The position numbers and the translations under genes were made by a program. Positions 29,310-38,557 of a stretch of DNA of 40,364 nucleotides are shown here, piece after piece. The number at the start of each line of letters is the position of its first letter. Positions within the stretch are counted from its first letter, which is position 1. Origin of the DNA: Acidimicrobiaceae bacterium. GTDB taxonomy: Bacteria; Actinomycetota; Acidimicrobiia; Acidimicrobiales; JAUTXP01. The notes beneath the pieces are model-generated. The model was not told the DNA's origin. It ran no database searches and saw nothing but the letters and a program-made list of their open reading frames with translations. The stretch spans positions 1 through 40,364 of the forward strand of contig JAUTXP010000006.1 in NCBI GenBank assembly GCA_030837965.1, in the 5' to 3' direction.

Positions 29310-32039
29310 TTAGGCCACGTGTCCGGAGCCGGGGGCGACGGTCTCGACGCGGACGTCGGTGACCGGCTGGCGGGCGTCGATGAGGTCGGCCGCGCCGGGG
29401 CCGGGCTGGTTGAAGGCGAGCACGGCCGAGCCCCGCAGGACCGACGAGTCGGCGACCGCCCTCAGGGTGAGCGACCCCCGGGACGACGTGACCCGCACCT
29501 GGTCGCCGGTGGTGACGCCGAGGTGGCCGAGGTCGTGGGGGTGGGCCCGCAGCGAAGCGCCGGGGGCGAGGGGGGCGAGGGCTGGGGACTGCTGCACGAG
29601 CACGCCTGCGTCGTAGAGGCTGCGCCCGGAGACGAGGCGGAGGGAGTAGGCGTCGACCGGGGGCGACGGCGACGTGGCCGCCACCGGCACGAACGTGAGG
29701 AGCGGCGGGCGCCCGTCGTCGGAGGCGGCCGCGGTGTCGTCGTACCGGACGCCGGCCAGCGGTTCGAGGGGGGCATCGGCGTCAGGCTCCGGCTCGGGCA
29801 GGAGGGTCTCGCCCTGGGCCTCGGCCGCCGCCACCTCGACCGCCTCTACCGGCCGGTTGGGCTCGACGGGGGCTTGGGGCCGGGTGAGGGGCACGACCAG
29901 CCCGTCGCGGTGGCCGGGGGCGGCGAGCATGGCCGGGGTGAGGCCGGCGTGGGACGGGGCCAGGCGCTCGACCTCGGCCGCGATCGAGTCGAGGGAGTCG
30001 AACCCGAGGTCGGAGCCCAGGCGCGTGGCCAGCTCCACTGCGATCGTCCAGTCGGGTCGGGCCGTGCCGGGGGCGGTGACCTTCTGACCGAGGCGGGTCA
30101 CCCGGCCCTCGATGTTGGTGGTGGTGCCCGGGCGCTCGGCGAAGCCGGCCGCCGGCAGGACCACGTCGGCGCCCCGCACCGACGGGTTGGCGAAGGTGTC
30201 GACGGCCACGGTGAAGGCGACCGCGTCGAGGGCCCGGCGGGCGAGGCCGCGGTCGGGGAAGTCGGCCAGGGGGTCGGCTCCCAGCAGGATCAGGGCGTGG
30301 ATGTCGTGGTCGACCGCGGCCTGGAGGATGGCGGTGGCGTCGAGCCCCCTGCCGCCGGGGACCGCCGCCCACGCCGAGTCGGCGCCGAACCAGGCTGCGC
30401 CGTCGGCCAGCGACACCCGGCCCGGGAGCAGGCCGGGGGCGAGGCCCATATCGAGCGCGCCCCGCACGTTGGCCCGGCGCAGGGCGGGGAGGAAGCGGAC
30501 GCCGGGCAGGCCCTGGGCCAGCACGCCGGCGGCGTCGACCGTGGCCGAGGCCGGCTCGGCCAGCGACGGGCGGCCGAGGACGACGACCACACCCTCCTTG
30601 CCCAATACTTCAGCGGCCTTGACGAGGTCGGCGCCGGACACGCCCCCCGCCCCTTCGGACGAGACCCGGGCGCCGGCGATGGCCCCGACCAGGGCCCGGG
30701 CCACGGTGGCGGCTTCGCCCGGACGGTGCTTCAGGCTGACGGCGGCGTGGCGGGTGAGCCCCGTGCCGGCCGGCACCAGCTCCACCAGGGGGACGCCCTT
30801 GTCGACGATGGCCTCCCGGAGGCGCAGGTAGAGGACCGGCAGCTCCTCCTTGAGGTCGGGCCCGAGCAGGAGGATGGCGGGGGCGGCGCACGCCTCGTCG
30901 ATGGTGGCCTGGGGCAGGCCCAGCACCACCTCCGCGGGCAGGCCGTCGCCCAGCTGGCAGTCGACGTTGTCGGTGCCGAGGACCGATTTGGCCAGCTTGG
31001 CCCACGCGTAGGCGTCCTCGTTGGCCAGGCGGGCCCCGCCCAGCACCGCCACCGCGCCCGAGCCGGACGTGTCGACGATCTGGCGCAGCCCGTCGGCTGC
31101 GGCCTGCATGGCCAGGGTCCACGACGCCTCGGTGAGGGAGCCGTCGGCGCCCCGCACGAGGGGTGTGGTGAGGCGGGACTCGGACTCGATGGCCTCGTAG
31201 CCGAAGCGGCCCTTGTCGCACAGCCACCCGTGGTTGACGGGGTCGCTGTCGATGCCGAGGTGGCGGGTGAGGCGGTTCTGGGACGACTGCACCGAGATGC
31301 GGCAGCCCACCGAGCAGAAGGTGCAGGTGGACTCGATCACGTCGATGTCCCACGGTCGGGCCTTGAACCGGTAGGGGGCGGCGGTGAGGGCGCCCACCGG
31401 GCAGATCTGGACGATGTTGCCGGCGAAGTTCGACTCGAACGTCCCGGTGAGGAAGGTGTTGACCTCGGTGGCGTCGGCCCGGCCCACGAAGTCGATGCCG
31501 GCGTCGCCCGCCACCTCGTCGGCGAAGCGGGTGCAGCGGGCGCACTGGATGCACCGCTCCCGGTCGAGGGCCACCAGCGGGTTGATCGGGATGGGCTTCT
31601 CCCAGTGCCGCTTCTCCTCGATCATCCGGCTCTCGCCGGGGCCGAAGGCGAAGGTCTGGTCCTGGAGGGGGCACTCGCCGCCCCGGTCGCACACCGGGCA
31701 GTCGAGGGGGTGGTTGATCAGGAGGAACTCGAGGACGCCGTCCTGCGCCTTCTTGACCTTGGGCGAGTCGGTGATGACCTCCTGGCCGTCGGCCACCGGC
31801 ACGTAGCAGGCGGGGGCCAGGCCCCAGCCGCGGGGGTTCTTGACCTCGACCAGGCACATCCGGCACATCCCCACCGGGCGCAGGCGCGGGTGCCAGCAGA
31901 ACCGGGGGATGTAGACGCCTCCGCGTTCGGCCGCGGCGATGACCATCTCGCCCTTGCGGGCCTCGATCGACGTGCCGTCGACCGTGATGGTGACCGTCTC
32001 GACCTGCGTCGGGGTCCCGTCAGCCAAAAGGACAGCCAC
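29310..32039 (-). CDS. nuoG: Complex I subunit G (75-kDa), cluster B
   Basis: The 909-residue peripheral-arm subunit carries the Fe-S chain from NuoF to NuoI. All cluster ligands are visible: [2Fe-2S] N1b C48, C59, C62, C78; N5 H110, C114, C117, C123; N4 C163, C166, C169, C213; and the extra cluster N7 C239, C242, C246, C274 with the spacing C-x2-C-x3-C-x27-C. The molybdopterin-oxidoreductase-like domain (about 280 onwards) follows. Residues about 690-770 are an Ala/Pro/Glu-rich linker before the C-terminal domain. The GTG start lies 20 bases inside nuoF, with AAGGA just upstream. Confidence 0.96.
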   Translation of the reverse strand: MAVLLADGTPTQVETVTITVDGTSIEARKGEMVIAAAERGGVYIPRFCWHPRLRPVGMCRMCLVEVKNPRGWGLAPACYVPVADGQEVITDSPKVKKAQDGVLEFLLINHPLDCPVCDRGGECPLQDQTFAFGPGESRMIEEKRHWEKPIPINPLVALDRERCIQCARCTRFADEVAGDAGIDFVGRADATEVNTFLTGTFESNFAGNIVQICPVGALTAAPYRFKARPWDIDVIESTCTFCSVGCRISVQSSQNRLTRHLGIDSDPVNHGWLCDKGRFGYEAIESESRLTTPLVRGADGSLTEASWTLAMQAAADGLRQIVDTSGSGAVAVLGGARLANEDAYAWAKLAKSVLGTDNVDCQLGDGLPAEVVLGLPQATIDEACAAPAILLLGPDLKEELPVLYLRLREAIVDKGVPLVELVPAGTGLTRHAAVSLKHRPGEAATVARALVGAIAGARVSSEGAGGVSGADLVKAAEVLGKEGVVVVLGRPSLAEPASATVDAAGVLAQGLPGVRFLPALRRANVRGALDMGLAPGLLPGRVSLADGAAWFGADSAWAAVPGGRGLDATAILQAAVDHDIHALILLGADPLADFPDRGLARRALDAVAFTVAVDTFANPSVRGADVVLPAAGFAERPGTTTNIEGRVTRLGQKVTAPGTARPDWTIAVELATRLGSDLGFDSLDSIAAEVERLAPSHAGLTPAMLAAPGHRDGLVVPLTRPQAPVEPNRPVEAVEVAAAEAQGETLLPEPEPDADAPLEPLAGVRYDDTAAASDDGRPPLLTFVPVAATSPSPPVDAYSLRLVSGRSLYDAGVLVQQSPALAPLAPGASLRAHPHDLGHLGVTTGDQVRVTSSRGSLTLRAVADSSVLRGSAVLAFNQPGPGAADLIDARQPVTDVRVETVAPGSGHVA

Positions 32040-33321
32040 CTTCCTTGATGTGGACGAGGAACTCGTCCCTGAACATCTTGATGGCCGAGGTGATGGACGA
32101 CGGGATCGACGGGCCGAGGACGCAGATCGTTGTCTTTTGCGGCGGCCATGACAAACCGGGGGCGATGTTGTCGCAGATGTCGAGGAGCAGATCGAGGTCG
32201 GCTTCCCGTCCCGCGCCGGACTCGATGCGGTGGAGGATCTTGTCGAGCCACCCTCCGCCCTCGCGACAGGGGGTGCACTGGCCGCACGATTCGCGGTGGA
32301 AGAAGCGGGTGATCCGCCACGAGGCCCGCACCATGCACGTGGTGTGGTCCATGACGATGACCGAGCCCGACCCGAGCATGGAGCCGGCCTTGCCCACCGC
32401 GTCCTGGTCGAGGCCCATGTCGAGGTGGTCGGGGCCGAACCAGGGGGCCGACGCCCCGCCCGGGATGAACGCCTTGAGCTGGTTGTCGTGGCGGATGCCC
32501 CCGCCCAGCTTGGGGTCGTAGATGAGGTCGCGGAACGTGGTCTTGCTCATCTCGATCTCGAAGTTGGCCGGCTGCCGCACGTGGCCGGAGAGGGAGAAGA
32601 TGCGGGTGCCGGTGGAGCGGCCCTGGCCCAGGCCCTTGAAGGCCTCCCCGCTGTTGAGCACGATCCACGGCAGGTTGGAGACGCTCTCCACGTTGTTGAC
32701 GACCGTGGGCTGCATGTAGAGGCCCTTGACCGCGGGGAAGTAGGGCGGCTTGTCGCGCGGGAAGCCCCGCTTGCCCTCCAGGCTCTCGAGGAGCGCCGTC
32801 TCCTCGCCGCAGATGTAGGCGCCGGCGCCCGGGTGGATGACCACGTCGACCGAGAAGCCGGAGCCGAAGATGTTGGGGCCGACGGCGCCGTAGGCGTAGG
32901 CCTCGTTGAGGGCGGCGGTGATGCGCTCGATGCCGAGGGCGAACTCGCCCCGCACGAAGATGAAGGCCTGGGCCGCGCCGGTGGCGTAGGCGCAGATCAG
33001 GGTGCCCTCGATGATCTGGTGGGGATCGGCCTCGAGGAGCATGTGGTCCTTGTAGGTGCAGGGCTCGCTCTCGTCGCCGTTGATCACCAGGTAGGCGGGA
33101 CGGGGCTTGGCCAGCATCGACCACTTGCGCCCGACCTCGAACCCGGCCCCGCCCCGGCCGAGCAGGTTGGCCGTCATGACCTCGGCGCTGACTTCCTCCG
33201 GGGTCATGGACAGGGCCTTGCGCAGGCCGGCGTAGCCACCCGTCTCCAGGTAGGCCTTGAGGGTCCAGGAGTTGGGGACGCCCAGGCGGGCGGTGACGAT
33301 GGCGGCGGCGTCGGTGAGCAT
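32020..33321 (-). CDS. nuoF: Complex I subunit F (NADH/FMN, cluster N3), cluster B
   Basis: The 433-residue subunit oxidises NADH through FMN and passes electrons to cluster N3. The glycine-rich loop GRGGAGFEVGRKWS (55-68) and the FMN/NADH segment NGDESEPCTYKDH (81-93) are present, as is GAGAYICGEETALLESLEGK (165-184). N3 ligands are C346, C349 and C352 in ESCGQCTPC and C400 in TTICVLG, the last spaced somewhat further than in the best-known homologues. In NGDESEPCTYKDH, Gly and Arg of the usual EPGTYKDR are Cys88 and His93. The ATG shares one base with the nuoE TGA. Confidence 0.96.
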   Translation of the reverse strand: MLTDAAAIVTARLGVPNSWTLKAYLETGGYAGLRKALSMTPEEVSAEVMTANLLGRGGAGFEVGRKWSMLAKPRPAYLVINGDESEPCTYKDHMLLEADPHQIIEGTLICAYATGAAQAFIFVRGEFALGIERITAALNEAYAYGAVGPNIFGSGFSVDVVIHPGAGAYICGEETALLESLEGKRGFPRDKPPYFPAVKGLYMQPTVVNNVESVSNLPWIVLNSGEAFKGLGQGRSTGTRIFSLSGHVRQPANFEIEMSKTTFRDLIYDPKLGGGIRHDNQLKAFIPGGASAPWFGPDHLDMGLDQDAVGKAGSMLGSGSVIVMDHTTCMVRASWRITRFFHRESCGQCTPCREGGGWLDKILHRIESGAGREADLDLLLDICDNIAPGLSWPPQKTTICVLGPSIPSSITSAIKMFRDEFLVHIKEGGCPFG

Positions 33322-33923
33322 CAGGCGCCTTCCGTCGTGCCGGCGGCGGGGGCTGCGACTGGGGTGGCCGTGGCGTCGCCGGCGGTGAGGCCGACGTTGC
33401 GCCGGACCCGGCAGAGGGTGCCGTGGGGCGGGACCTCGTCGGCCAGGCGGCCGGTGCGGAGGTCGTCGACCAGGTGGTCGAAGGCGTCGGTGGTGACGGA
33501 GCCGAAGAAGCGCCAGTTCACGGCCAGGCAGGGGGCGGCGCCGCAGAAGGCGATGCACTCCACCTCCTCCAGGGTGAACTCGCCGTCGTCGGTGGTGCCC
33601 CCGGCGGCCACGCCCAGGCTGGCCTCGGCGTGCTCGAGCAGCTCGACCCCGCCGTTGAGGAGGCAGGCCAGGTTGGTGCACACCGACACCAGGTGGCGGC
33701 CCACCGGCGTGGTGAAGAGCATGTCGTAGAAGCTGGCCGTGCCGTAGACCTCGGCCGGGGTGATGTCGAGCATCTCCCCCACATGCTCCATGGCCTCGGG
33801 TGTGAGCCACCCGTCCTGCTCCTGGGCCACGTGGAGCATGGGGATGAGGGCCGACCGGCTCTGCGGGTAGAGGCCGATGAGGTCCCTGCACCGCCGCACG
33901 TTGTCGGGCGTGAGCCGAGCCAC
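33321..33923 (-). CDS. nuoE: Complex I subunit E (24-kDa), cluster B
   Basis: The 200-residue thioredoxin-fold subunit binds the [2Fe-2S] cluster N1a through C82 and C87 (VCTNLAC, C-x4-C) and C123 and C127 (ECIAFCG, C-x3-C). It forms the NADH-oxidising module with NuoF. The C-terminal 45 residues are Thr/Ala/Pro-rich. The GTG start at 33923 shares one base with the nuoD TAG, with GAGG about ten bases upstream. The frame is open much further upstream, but that part is an antisense-like shadow of nuoD. Confidence 0.95.
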   Translation of the reverse strand: MARLTPDNVRRCRDLIGLYPQSRSALIPMLHVAQEQDGWLTPEAMEHVGEMLDITPAEVYGTASFYDMLFTTPVGRHLVSVCTNLACLLNGGVELLEHAEASLGVAAGGTTDDGEFTLEEVECIAFCGAAPCLAVNWRFFGSVTTDAFDHLVDDLRTGRLADEVPPHGTLCRVRRNVGLTAGDATATPVAAPAAGTTEGA

Positions 33924-35224
33924 TAGCGGTCGACCTCGCCCATCACGGGGTCGACGGTGGAGATGATGGCCACCGCGTCGGCGATGAGGCCGCCCTGGAT
34001 CATGGGGGCGAGGGCCTGGAGGTTGACGAACGACGGCCCCCGGATGTGCATCCGGTACGGCTTCGACGACCCGTCGGACACCAGGTAACAGCCCAGCTCG
34101 CCCCGGGGGGACTCGACGGCCACGTAGACCTCCCCCTCGGGCACCTTGAAGCCCTCGGTGAAGATCTTGAAGTGGTGGATGAGGGCCTCCATCGACTCGT
34201 CGATGCGACCCCGAGGGGGCGGGGTGACCTTCTTGTCCTGGGCCCGGTAGTCGCCCGCCGGCATCCGCTCGAGGATCTGGTGGATGATGCCCATCGACTC
34301 CCGGATCTCGTTGAGGCGGATGGCGTAGCGGTCGAACGTGTCGCCGTAGGTGCCGACGACCACGTTGAAGTCGACCTGGTCGTAGAAGAGGTAGGGGTCG
34401 TCGCGGCGCAGGTCCCAGTCGACGCCCGTGGAGCGCAGGATGGGCCCGGTGATGCCCAGGGCCGCGCACTCGTCGGCGGTGATGATCCCGATCCCCTGGG
34501 TGCGCTCCTGCCAGATGGGCTGGCCGGTGAGGAGGGTTTCGTAGTCGTCGAGGCGGCCGGGGAAGACGTCGAGGATCTTCCTCACGTCGTCGCGCCAGCC
34601 GTCGGGCAGGTCGGCGGCCACGCCCCCAGGGCGGATGTAGTTGTGGTTCATCCGCAGGCCGGTGGTCTTCTCGAAGAAGGCGAGGATGCTCTCCCGCTCC
34701 CGGAAGCCGTAGATCATCATCGACACCGCGCCCAGGTCCATCCCGTTGGTGGCCAGCCACAGGACCTGCGACGACATGCGGTTGAGCTCGCACATCAACA
34801 TCCGGATCCACGTGGCCCGCTCCGGGATCTCCAGGCCGAGCAGCTTCTCCGTCGCCAACGAGAAGACGAGCTCGTTGAACATCGGGGACACGTAGTCCAT
34901 GCGGGTGGTGTTGGTGGGGCCCTGGAGGAACGTGAGGTCCTCGCCCGTCTTCTCCATGCCGGTGTGGAGGTAGCCGATCACCGGCTTGCAGCGCAGCACC
35001 GTCTCGCCCCGCAGCTCCAACATCACCCGCAGCACGCCGTGGGTGCTGGGGTGCTGAGGGCCCATGTTGATGATCATGGTCTCGTCGTCGGTGGGCACTT
35101 CGTCGACCGACTCCGGCAGGTGGGGGATGCGCAGGACCGCGCCCGGGTCGCGGAGCGACTCGATGCCGCCCTTCAGGACGGGGAAGCCGGTGTCGAGCGT
35201 CGGGGTTTCGACGGTCTGGGTCAT
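33923..35224 (-). CDS. nuoD: Complex I subunit D (49-kDa), cluster B
   Basis: The 433-residue quinone-site subunit has [10 protein letters not shown] (54-63), GYLHTGMEK (84-92) and the usual C terminus, [12 protein letters not shown]. It is longer than copy A through about 25 extra N-terminal residues and internal loops. T88 replaces the arginine found in copy A and in mitochondria. F99 in DLTFLQ stands where the quinone-binding tyrosine normally is (alignment by eye). The ATG overlaps the nuoC TGA as ATGA. Confidence 0.96.
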   Translation of the reverse strand: MTQTVETPTLDTGFPVLKGGIESLRDPGAVLRIPHLPESVDEVPTDDETMIINMGPQHPSTHGVLRVMLELRGETVLRCKPVIGYLHTGMEKTGEDLTFLQGPTNTTRMDYVSPMFNELVFSLATEKLLGLEIPERATWIRMLMCELNRMSSQVLWLATNGMDLGAVSMMIYGFRERESILAFFEKTTGLRMNHNYIRPGGVAADLPDGWRDDVRKILDVFPGRLDDYETLLTGQPIWQERTQGIGIITADECAALGITGPILRSTGVDWDLRRDDPYLFYDQVDFNVVVGTYGDTFDRYAIRLNEIRESMGIIHQILERMPAGDYRAQDKKVTPPPRGRIDESMEALIHHFKIFTEGFKVPEGEVYVAVESPRGELGCYLVSDGSSKPYRMHIRGPSFVNLQALAPMIQGGLIADAVAIISTVDPVMGEVDR

Positions 35225-35760
35225 TGGGCGCCGCTGGGGTGCTTGAACTGCACCGGGATGCGGCCGATGCCGTAGTCCTTGCGCAAGGGATGACCCTCCC
35301 AGTCGTCGGGCATGAGGATGCGGGACAGGTCGGGGTGGCCGTCGAAGACGATGCCGAACATGTCGTACGTCTCCCGCTCCATGGCCTCCGAGCCCGGGTG
35401 GAGCTCGTAGATCGAGGGCAGGCGGGGGTCGGCCTCGGGCAGCTGCACCCGCACCCGCACCCGCCGCCTTTCAGCCAGGGAGAGCAGGTTGACGACCACT
35501 TCGAAGCGCTCGGCGACCACGCTGTCGGGCAACTGCCGGTTGGACTTGACCAGGTAGTCGGCGCCGGTGAGGTCGACGCACATCACGAAGCCCTCGTCCT
35601 TGAGGGCCCGCACCAGATCGAGGTACTCGGAGCGGTGGGGGTGGACGACGGTCTGGCCCCGCGACTCCGACGCCAGGGCGCCGTGGAGACGCGGCGGCGG
35701 TGCCGGCTCGGGCTCGGGTTCGGCCTCGGCCTCGCCTTCCGACGGAGTATCGGGCGCCAT
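35221..35760 (-). CDS. nuoC: Complex I subunit C (30-kDa), cluster B
   Basis: The 179-residue protein has the signature [18 protein letters not shown] followed by [18 protein letters not shown]. The N-terminal 25 residues are an acidic Glu/Pro repeat ([14 protein letters not shown]). There is no large internal insertion, in contrast to copy A. The ATG follows the nuoB TAG with no spacer, and the stop codon overlaps the nuoD start as ATGA. Confidence 0.96.
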   Translation of the reverse strand: MAPDTPSEGEAEAEPEPEPAPPPRLHGALASESRGQTVVHPHRSEYLDLVRALKDEGFVMCVDLTGADYLVKSNRQLPDSVVAERFEVVVNLLSLAERRRVRVRVQLPEADPRLPSIYELHPGSEAMERETYDMFGIVFDGHPDLSRILMPDDWEGHPLRKDYGIGRIPVQFKHPSGAQ

Positions 35761-36300
35761 CTACTTGGGCGTGCCCACCGCGACCGGCCGGTCGACGGTG
35801 AGGCCGGCGCCGGCGCCGGTCTCGATGCGACGGCGGGTGATCTCGCCGGTGCGGATGAGCTCGTGGAGCGTGAGGATGCCGTGCATCAGGGTTTCGGGCC
35901 CGGGAGGGCAGCCCGGCGTGTAGACGTCGACGGGCACGATCTGGTCGACGCCCTGGACGATGGCGTAGTTGTTGAACATCCCGCCAGAGGAGGCGCACAC
36001 GCCCATGGAGATGACCCACTTGGGCTCGGCCATCTGGTCGTAGACCTGGCGCAGGACGGGTGCCATCTTCTGCGACACCCGGCCGGCCACGATCATCAGG
36101 TCGGCCTGCCGGGGCGAGGCCCGGAAGACCTCCATGCCGAAGCGGGCCAGGTCGAAGTGGGCGGTGCCGGCGGCCATCATCTCGATGGCGCAGCAGGCCA
36201 GGCCGAAGGTGGCCGGCCACACACTGTTGCGGCGGGCCCACCGCACCACGTCCTCCAGCTTCCCGGTGAGGAAGTTGTGGTTGAGCTGCTCTATGCCCAC
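35761..36300 (-). CDS. nuoB: Complex I subunit B (cluster N2), cluster B
   Basis: The 179-residue subunit binds N2 through C36-C37 ([11 protein letters not shown]), C102 ([10 protein letters not shown]) and C131 ([14 protein letters not shown]). The GTG start at 36300 overlaps nuoA by ten bases, with GGGGAG about five bases upstream. The frame is open further upstream in non-homologous sequence. The C terminus ([20 protein letters not shown]) is longer than copy A. Confidence 0.96.
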   Translation of the reverse strand: MGIEQLNHNFLTGKLEDVVRWARRNSVWPATFGLACCAIEMMAAGTAHFDLARFGMEVFRASPRQADLMIVAGRVSQKMAPVLRQVYDQMAEPKWVISMGVCASSGGMFNNYAIVQGVDQIVPVDVYTPGCPPGPETLMHGILTLHELIRTGEITRRRIETGAGAGLTVDRPVAVGTPK

Positions 36301-36776
36301 GGGTCTCCCCCCGGCGACGTGGCCGCGGCGGCGGGGACATCCGGCGGCTTGCGGTTCTCGACGCCGACCCGCCGGACGGTGGAGGAGGCGGTGCGCTCGA
36401 CCACCTGCACCCGCTTGGCGACCGGCCCCCAGTTCAGGGCGCCGTGGCCGATCAGGTAGATGAACGACACGAAGACGGCGAGGGCGAAGACCAGCATTTC
36501 CCAGAGCCCGAAGGCGCCCAGGTCGCGGTAGATCACAGCCCACGGGAACAGGAAGATGATTTCGATGTCGAAGATGATGAAGATCATCGCCACCAGGTAG
36601 AACCGCACCGGGAAGCGCTCGGCCGGCTCCCGGTCGGGGACGATGCCGCACTCGTAGGGGGCGGCCTTGGCCGTGGTGGGCCGCTGGGGCGCCATCAGCC
36701 GGGAGGCGAAGAACGACAGGCCGGCGAAGAGCGCGGCCAGTATCAGCATGACCAAAAGCGGCAGGTACTGGGCCAT
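36291..36776 (-). CDS. nuoA: Complex I subunit A, cluster B
   Basis: The 161-residue membrane subunit keeps the loop cysteine ([19 protein letters not shown]) and the helix [22 protein letters not shown]-terminal hydrophilic extension of about 40 residues (from about 120, [16 protein letters not shown]) is absent from copy A. It is the first nuo gene of cluster B, 42 bases after the preceding gene of the bc-complex operon. It could be read through from that operon or from its own promoter in the intervening inverted repeat. Confidence 0.94.
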   Translation of the reverse strand: MAQYLPLLVMLILAALFAGLSFFASRLMAPQRPTTAKAAPYECGIVPDREPAERFPVRFYLVAMIFIIFDIEIIFLFPWAVIYRDLGAFGLWEMLVFALAVFVSFIYLIGHGALNWGPVAKRVQVVERTASSTVRRVGVENRKPPDVPAAAATSPGGDPWA

Positions 36777-36778
36777 GT

Positions 36779-36822
36779 GGGTACGCCTCGTAATGGAGCC
36801 GACAGAGACAGGCGTACCCTAG
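36779..36822 (-). promoter_or_regulatory. 10-bp inverted repeat and -10-like box before nuoA (cluster B)
   Basis: GGGTACGCCT (36779-36788) and AGGCGTACCC (36810-36819) are perfectly complementary with a 21-base spacer. This fills nearly the whole 42-base gap between the bc-complex operon and nuoA. On the minus strand TAGGGT (36821-36816) overlaps the previous stop codon and resembles a -10 box about 40 bases before the ATG. The dyad could be an operator, or a weak terminator for the upstream operon. Confidence 0.4.
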
Positions 36823-37562
36823 CCGCGCTTGGCCATGGCCTCCTTGTCCCGGGTGTGGAGCTGGTAGACGAGCAGGCCGAAGATGAGGGCCGCCGAGATG
36901 GTGGCCACCGCCGGGTTCAGTCGCAGGTGGCCGAGGTCGCGGATGAGCAGCACGGTGTACACCGGGGCGTTGGTGTCGGCCTCCGGGCGCGGCGGCGCCG
37001 CCCCCGGGATCGTCTCCTTGTGGATCACCGGCTGCACCTGCACCACCAGGTAGTGGGGCTTGTGCAGGATGTTGATGGGCCGGATGTCGGGCAGGCCAAG
37101 GGGCCCGTAGGTCTCGCCGCCGCGGGTGGCGGCGCCCACCACGATGTACTCGGTGGCCGCCTTGAACTGGCCGCCCGACTCACCGTGGTTGGTGAGCTCG
37201 CCGTCGACGACGGGCTGGGCGTCGGCCACCTCGGGGTCGGCGACCTCGAGCTTCTCCCACCCGTCGGGATACCCCTGGAGGATCTCGGGCCGGGACTTGG
37301 CCGGGTCGCCGCTGACGATGGTGACCGGCTTCCAGGTGGGAGTCGGTCCCTTGGGGCCGATGCCGTACATCCACCAGGTGGTGCCGAGGATGACGAGGAA
37401 GCCGGACAGGCCGGCCGCCGCCAGCTGGAACCCGAGCCGGGCGCCGGTGTTGGTGGCGAGGAGCATGTAGACCGAGCCGGGCAGGATGAGCACGGCCAAG
37501 AGGACGTAGAGCCCGCCCTTGACCTGCGGTTCCCAGGTGAGCGCACCGAGCAAGACGTCCAT
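36819..37562 (-). CDS. Uncharacterised membrane protein, bc-complex operon
   Basis: I do not recognise this 247-residue protein. It starts [10 protein letters not shown] and has two N-terminal membrane segments (about 16-35 and 44-66), a soluble domain of about 140 residues with strands such as [13 protein letters not shown] and [11 protein letters not shown], and a C-terminal membrane segment (about 216-236, [20 protein letters not shown]). The ATG shares one base with the stop of the dihaem cytochrome c gene, which argues for coupled expression with the quinol:cytochrome c reductase. It has no haem motif and no cysteine. An accessory subunit or assembly factor is the simplest guess, not shown by sequence. 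Confidence 0.8.
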   Translation of the reverse strand: MDVLLGALTWEPQVKGGLYVLLAVLILPGSVYMLLATNTGARLGFQLAAAGLSGFLVILGTTWWMYGIGPKGPTPTWKPVTIVSGDPAKSRPEILQGYPDGWEKLEVADPEVADAQPVVDGELTNHGESGGQFKAATEYIVVGAATRGGETYGPLGLPDIRPINILHKPHYLVVQVQPVIHKETIPGAAPPRPEADTNAPVYTVLLIRDLGHLRLNPAVATISAALIFGLLVYQLHTRDKEAMAKRG

Positions 37563-38557
37563 CACAGTGTCCGTTCGTAGTCGACGACGGCCTGAATCTG
37601 CTCCGGCGTGAGCATGTTCTCGAAGTGGGGCATGACTCCCTCGCTGACACCGCGGACGCCGTAGAGCTGGCCGTAGGCGGCCGTCTTGGCCACCCAGTCG
37701 ACCTGCTTCTCGATGGCCGGGAACTGCCGGGCGGTGGCCCCACCGTCGAGCGCGGGGCCGAAGGCGCCGCCGCCGGTCGGGCCCGGCTCCCCGTAGGAGA
37801 AGCCCCCGGTGTGGCAGCGGGCGCAGAAGCCGTCGAAGATCTTCTGGCCGTCGGTGCCGTACTGGGCCAAGTTGTCGTCCTGGACCTGCTTGGGGTCGAG
37901 GGCGATATGGGTGAGATAGGCGACCAGGTCGCTGATCTGCTGGTCGTTCATGGGCCCGCCGCCCTTGACGCCCCAGGCGGGCATGGGGGTGCCGGCCCGG
38001 CCATAGACGAGGATGTTGGTGATCTCCTCGGGCCGGAAGCGCAGGGCGACCGTGTTGAGGGCGGGGGCCGACCACTGCACCGGCCTGGGCAGGGCGTCGG
38101 GGTTGACCGGGTCGGCGAGGGTGAACTGGGCCACGCCGCCCACACCCTCCACGCCGTGGCAGACCTCACAGCCGAAATGGGGCTCACGGGGCGTGGGCGG
38201 GTTGCCCGGCGACGCCTGGAACAGCTCCTCGCCCCGCTTGACGGCCCTGTCCTCGAAATACTGGGTGCCCCGGTCGAAGCCGGCGCCCTGCTGGCGGAAG
38301 GGCTCCCGCAGCCAGTAGAGGGGCAGGCCGATGGCCGAGATCGTCAGGGTGGCGAACGCCCACCACAGGTACTTGGTGAGCCGGTGAGTCTCGAGTCCCT
38401 CGTCGTCGAAGTAGGTCTTGCGGTTGGGGGCGTGGACCAGCTCGCCGCCCGGGTCGAAGGTGCGCTTCGACGAGCTCAGCAGGTAGACGACCCACCCCGC
38501 GGTGAGGGCGAGGACGACGCCCAGCCCGATGCTCTGTTGTGTGGCGGCGAAGATCAA
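37562..38557 (-). CDS. Membrane-anchored dihaem cytochrome c
   Basis: The 331-residue protein has two N-terminal membrane segments (about 8-27 and 63-82) and two class I cytochrome c domains. Haem motifs are C130-EV-C133-H134 and C245-AR-C248-H249. Likely axial Met residues lie in GTPMPAWG (M192) and GVMPHFENML. It is the electron acceptor of the Rieske/cytochrome b complex, equivalent to QcrC. The start is TTG, overlapping the Rieske stop codon as TTGA; no ATG or GTG fits better. The frame is open upstream but non-homologous. Confidence 0.92.
   Translation of the reverse strand: MIFAATQQSIGLGVVLALTAGWVVYLLSSSKRTFDPGGELVHAPNRKTYFDDEGLETHRLTKYLWWAFATLTISAIGLPLYWLREPFRQQGAGFDRGTQYFEDRAVKRGEELFQASPGNPPTPREPHFGCEVCHGVEGVGGVAQFTLADPVNPDALPRPVQWSAPALNTVALRFRPEEITNILVYGRAGTPMPAWGVKGGGPMNDQQISDLVAYLTHIALDPKQVQDDNLAQYGTDGQKIFDGFCARCHTGGFSYGEPGPTGGGAFGPALDGGATARQFPAIEKQVDWVAKTAAYGQLYGVRGVSEGVMPHFENMLTPEQIQAVVDYERTL

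Noticed and set aside
28584-32048. Open frame of 1154 codons on the plus strand opposite nuoH and nuoG
   Set aside because: It is antisense to two well-matched subunit genes. The peptide is Gly/Val/Arg/His-rich, as expected when GC-rich codons are read on the other strand.
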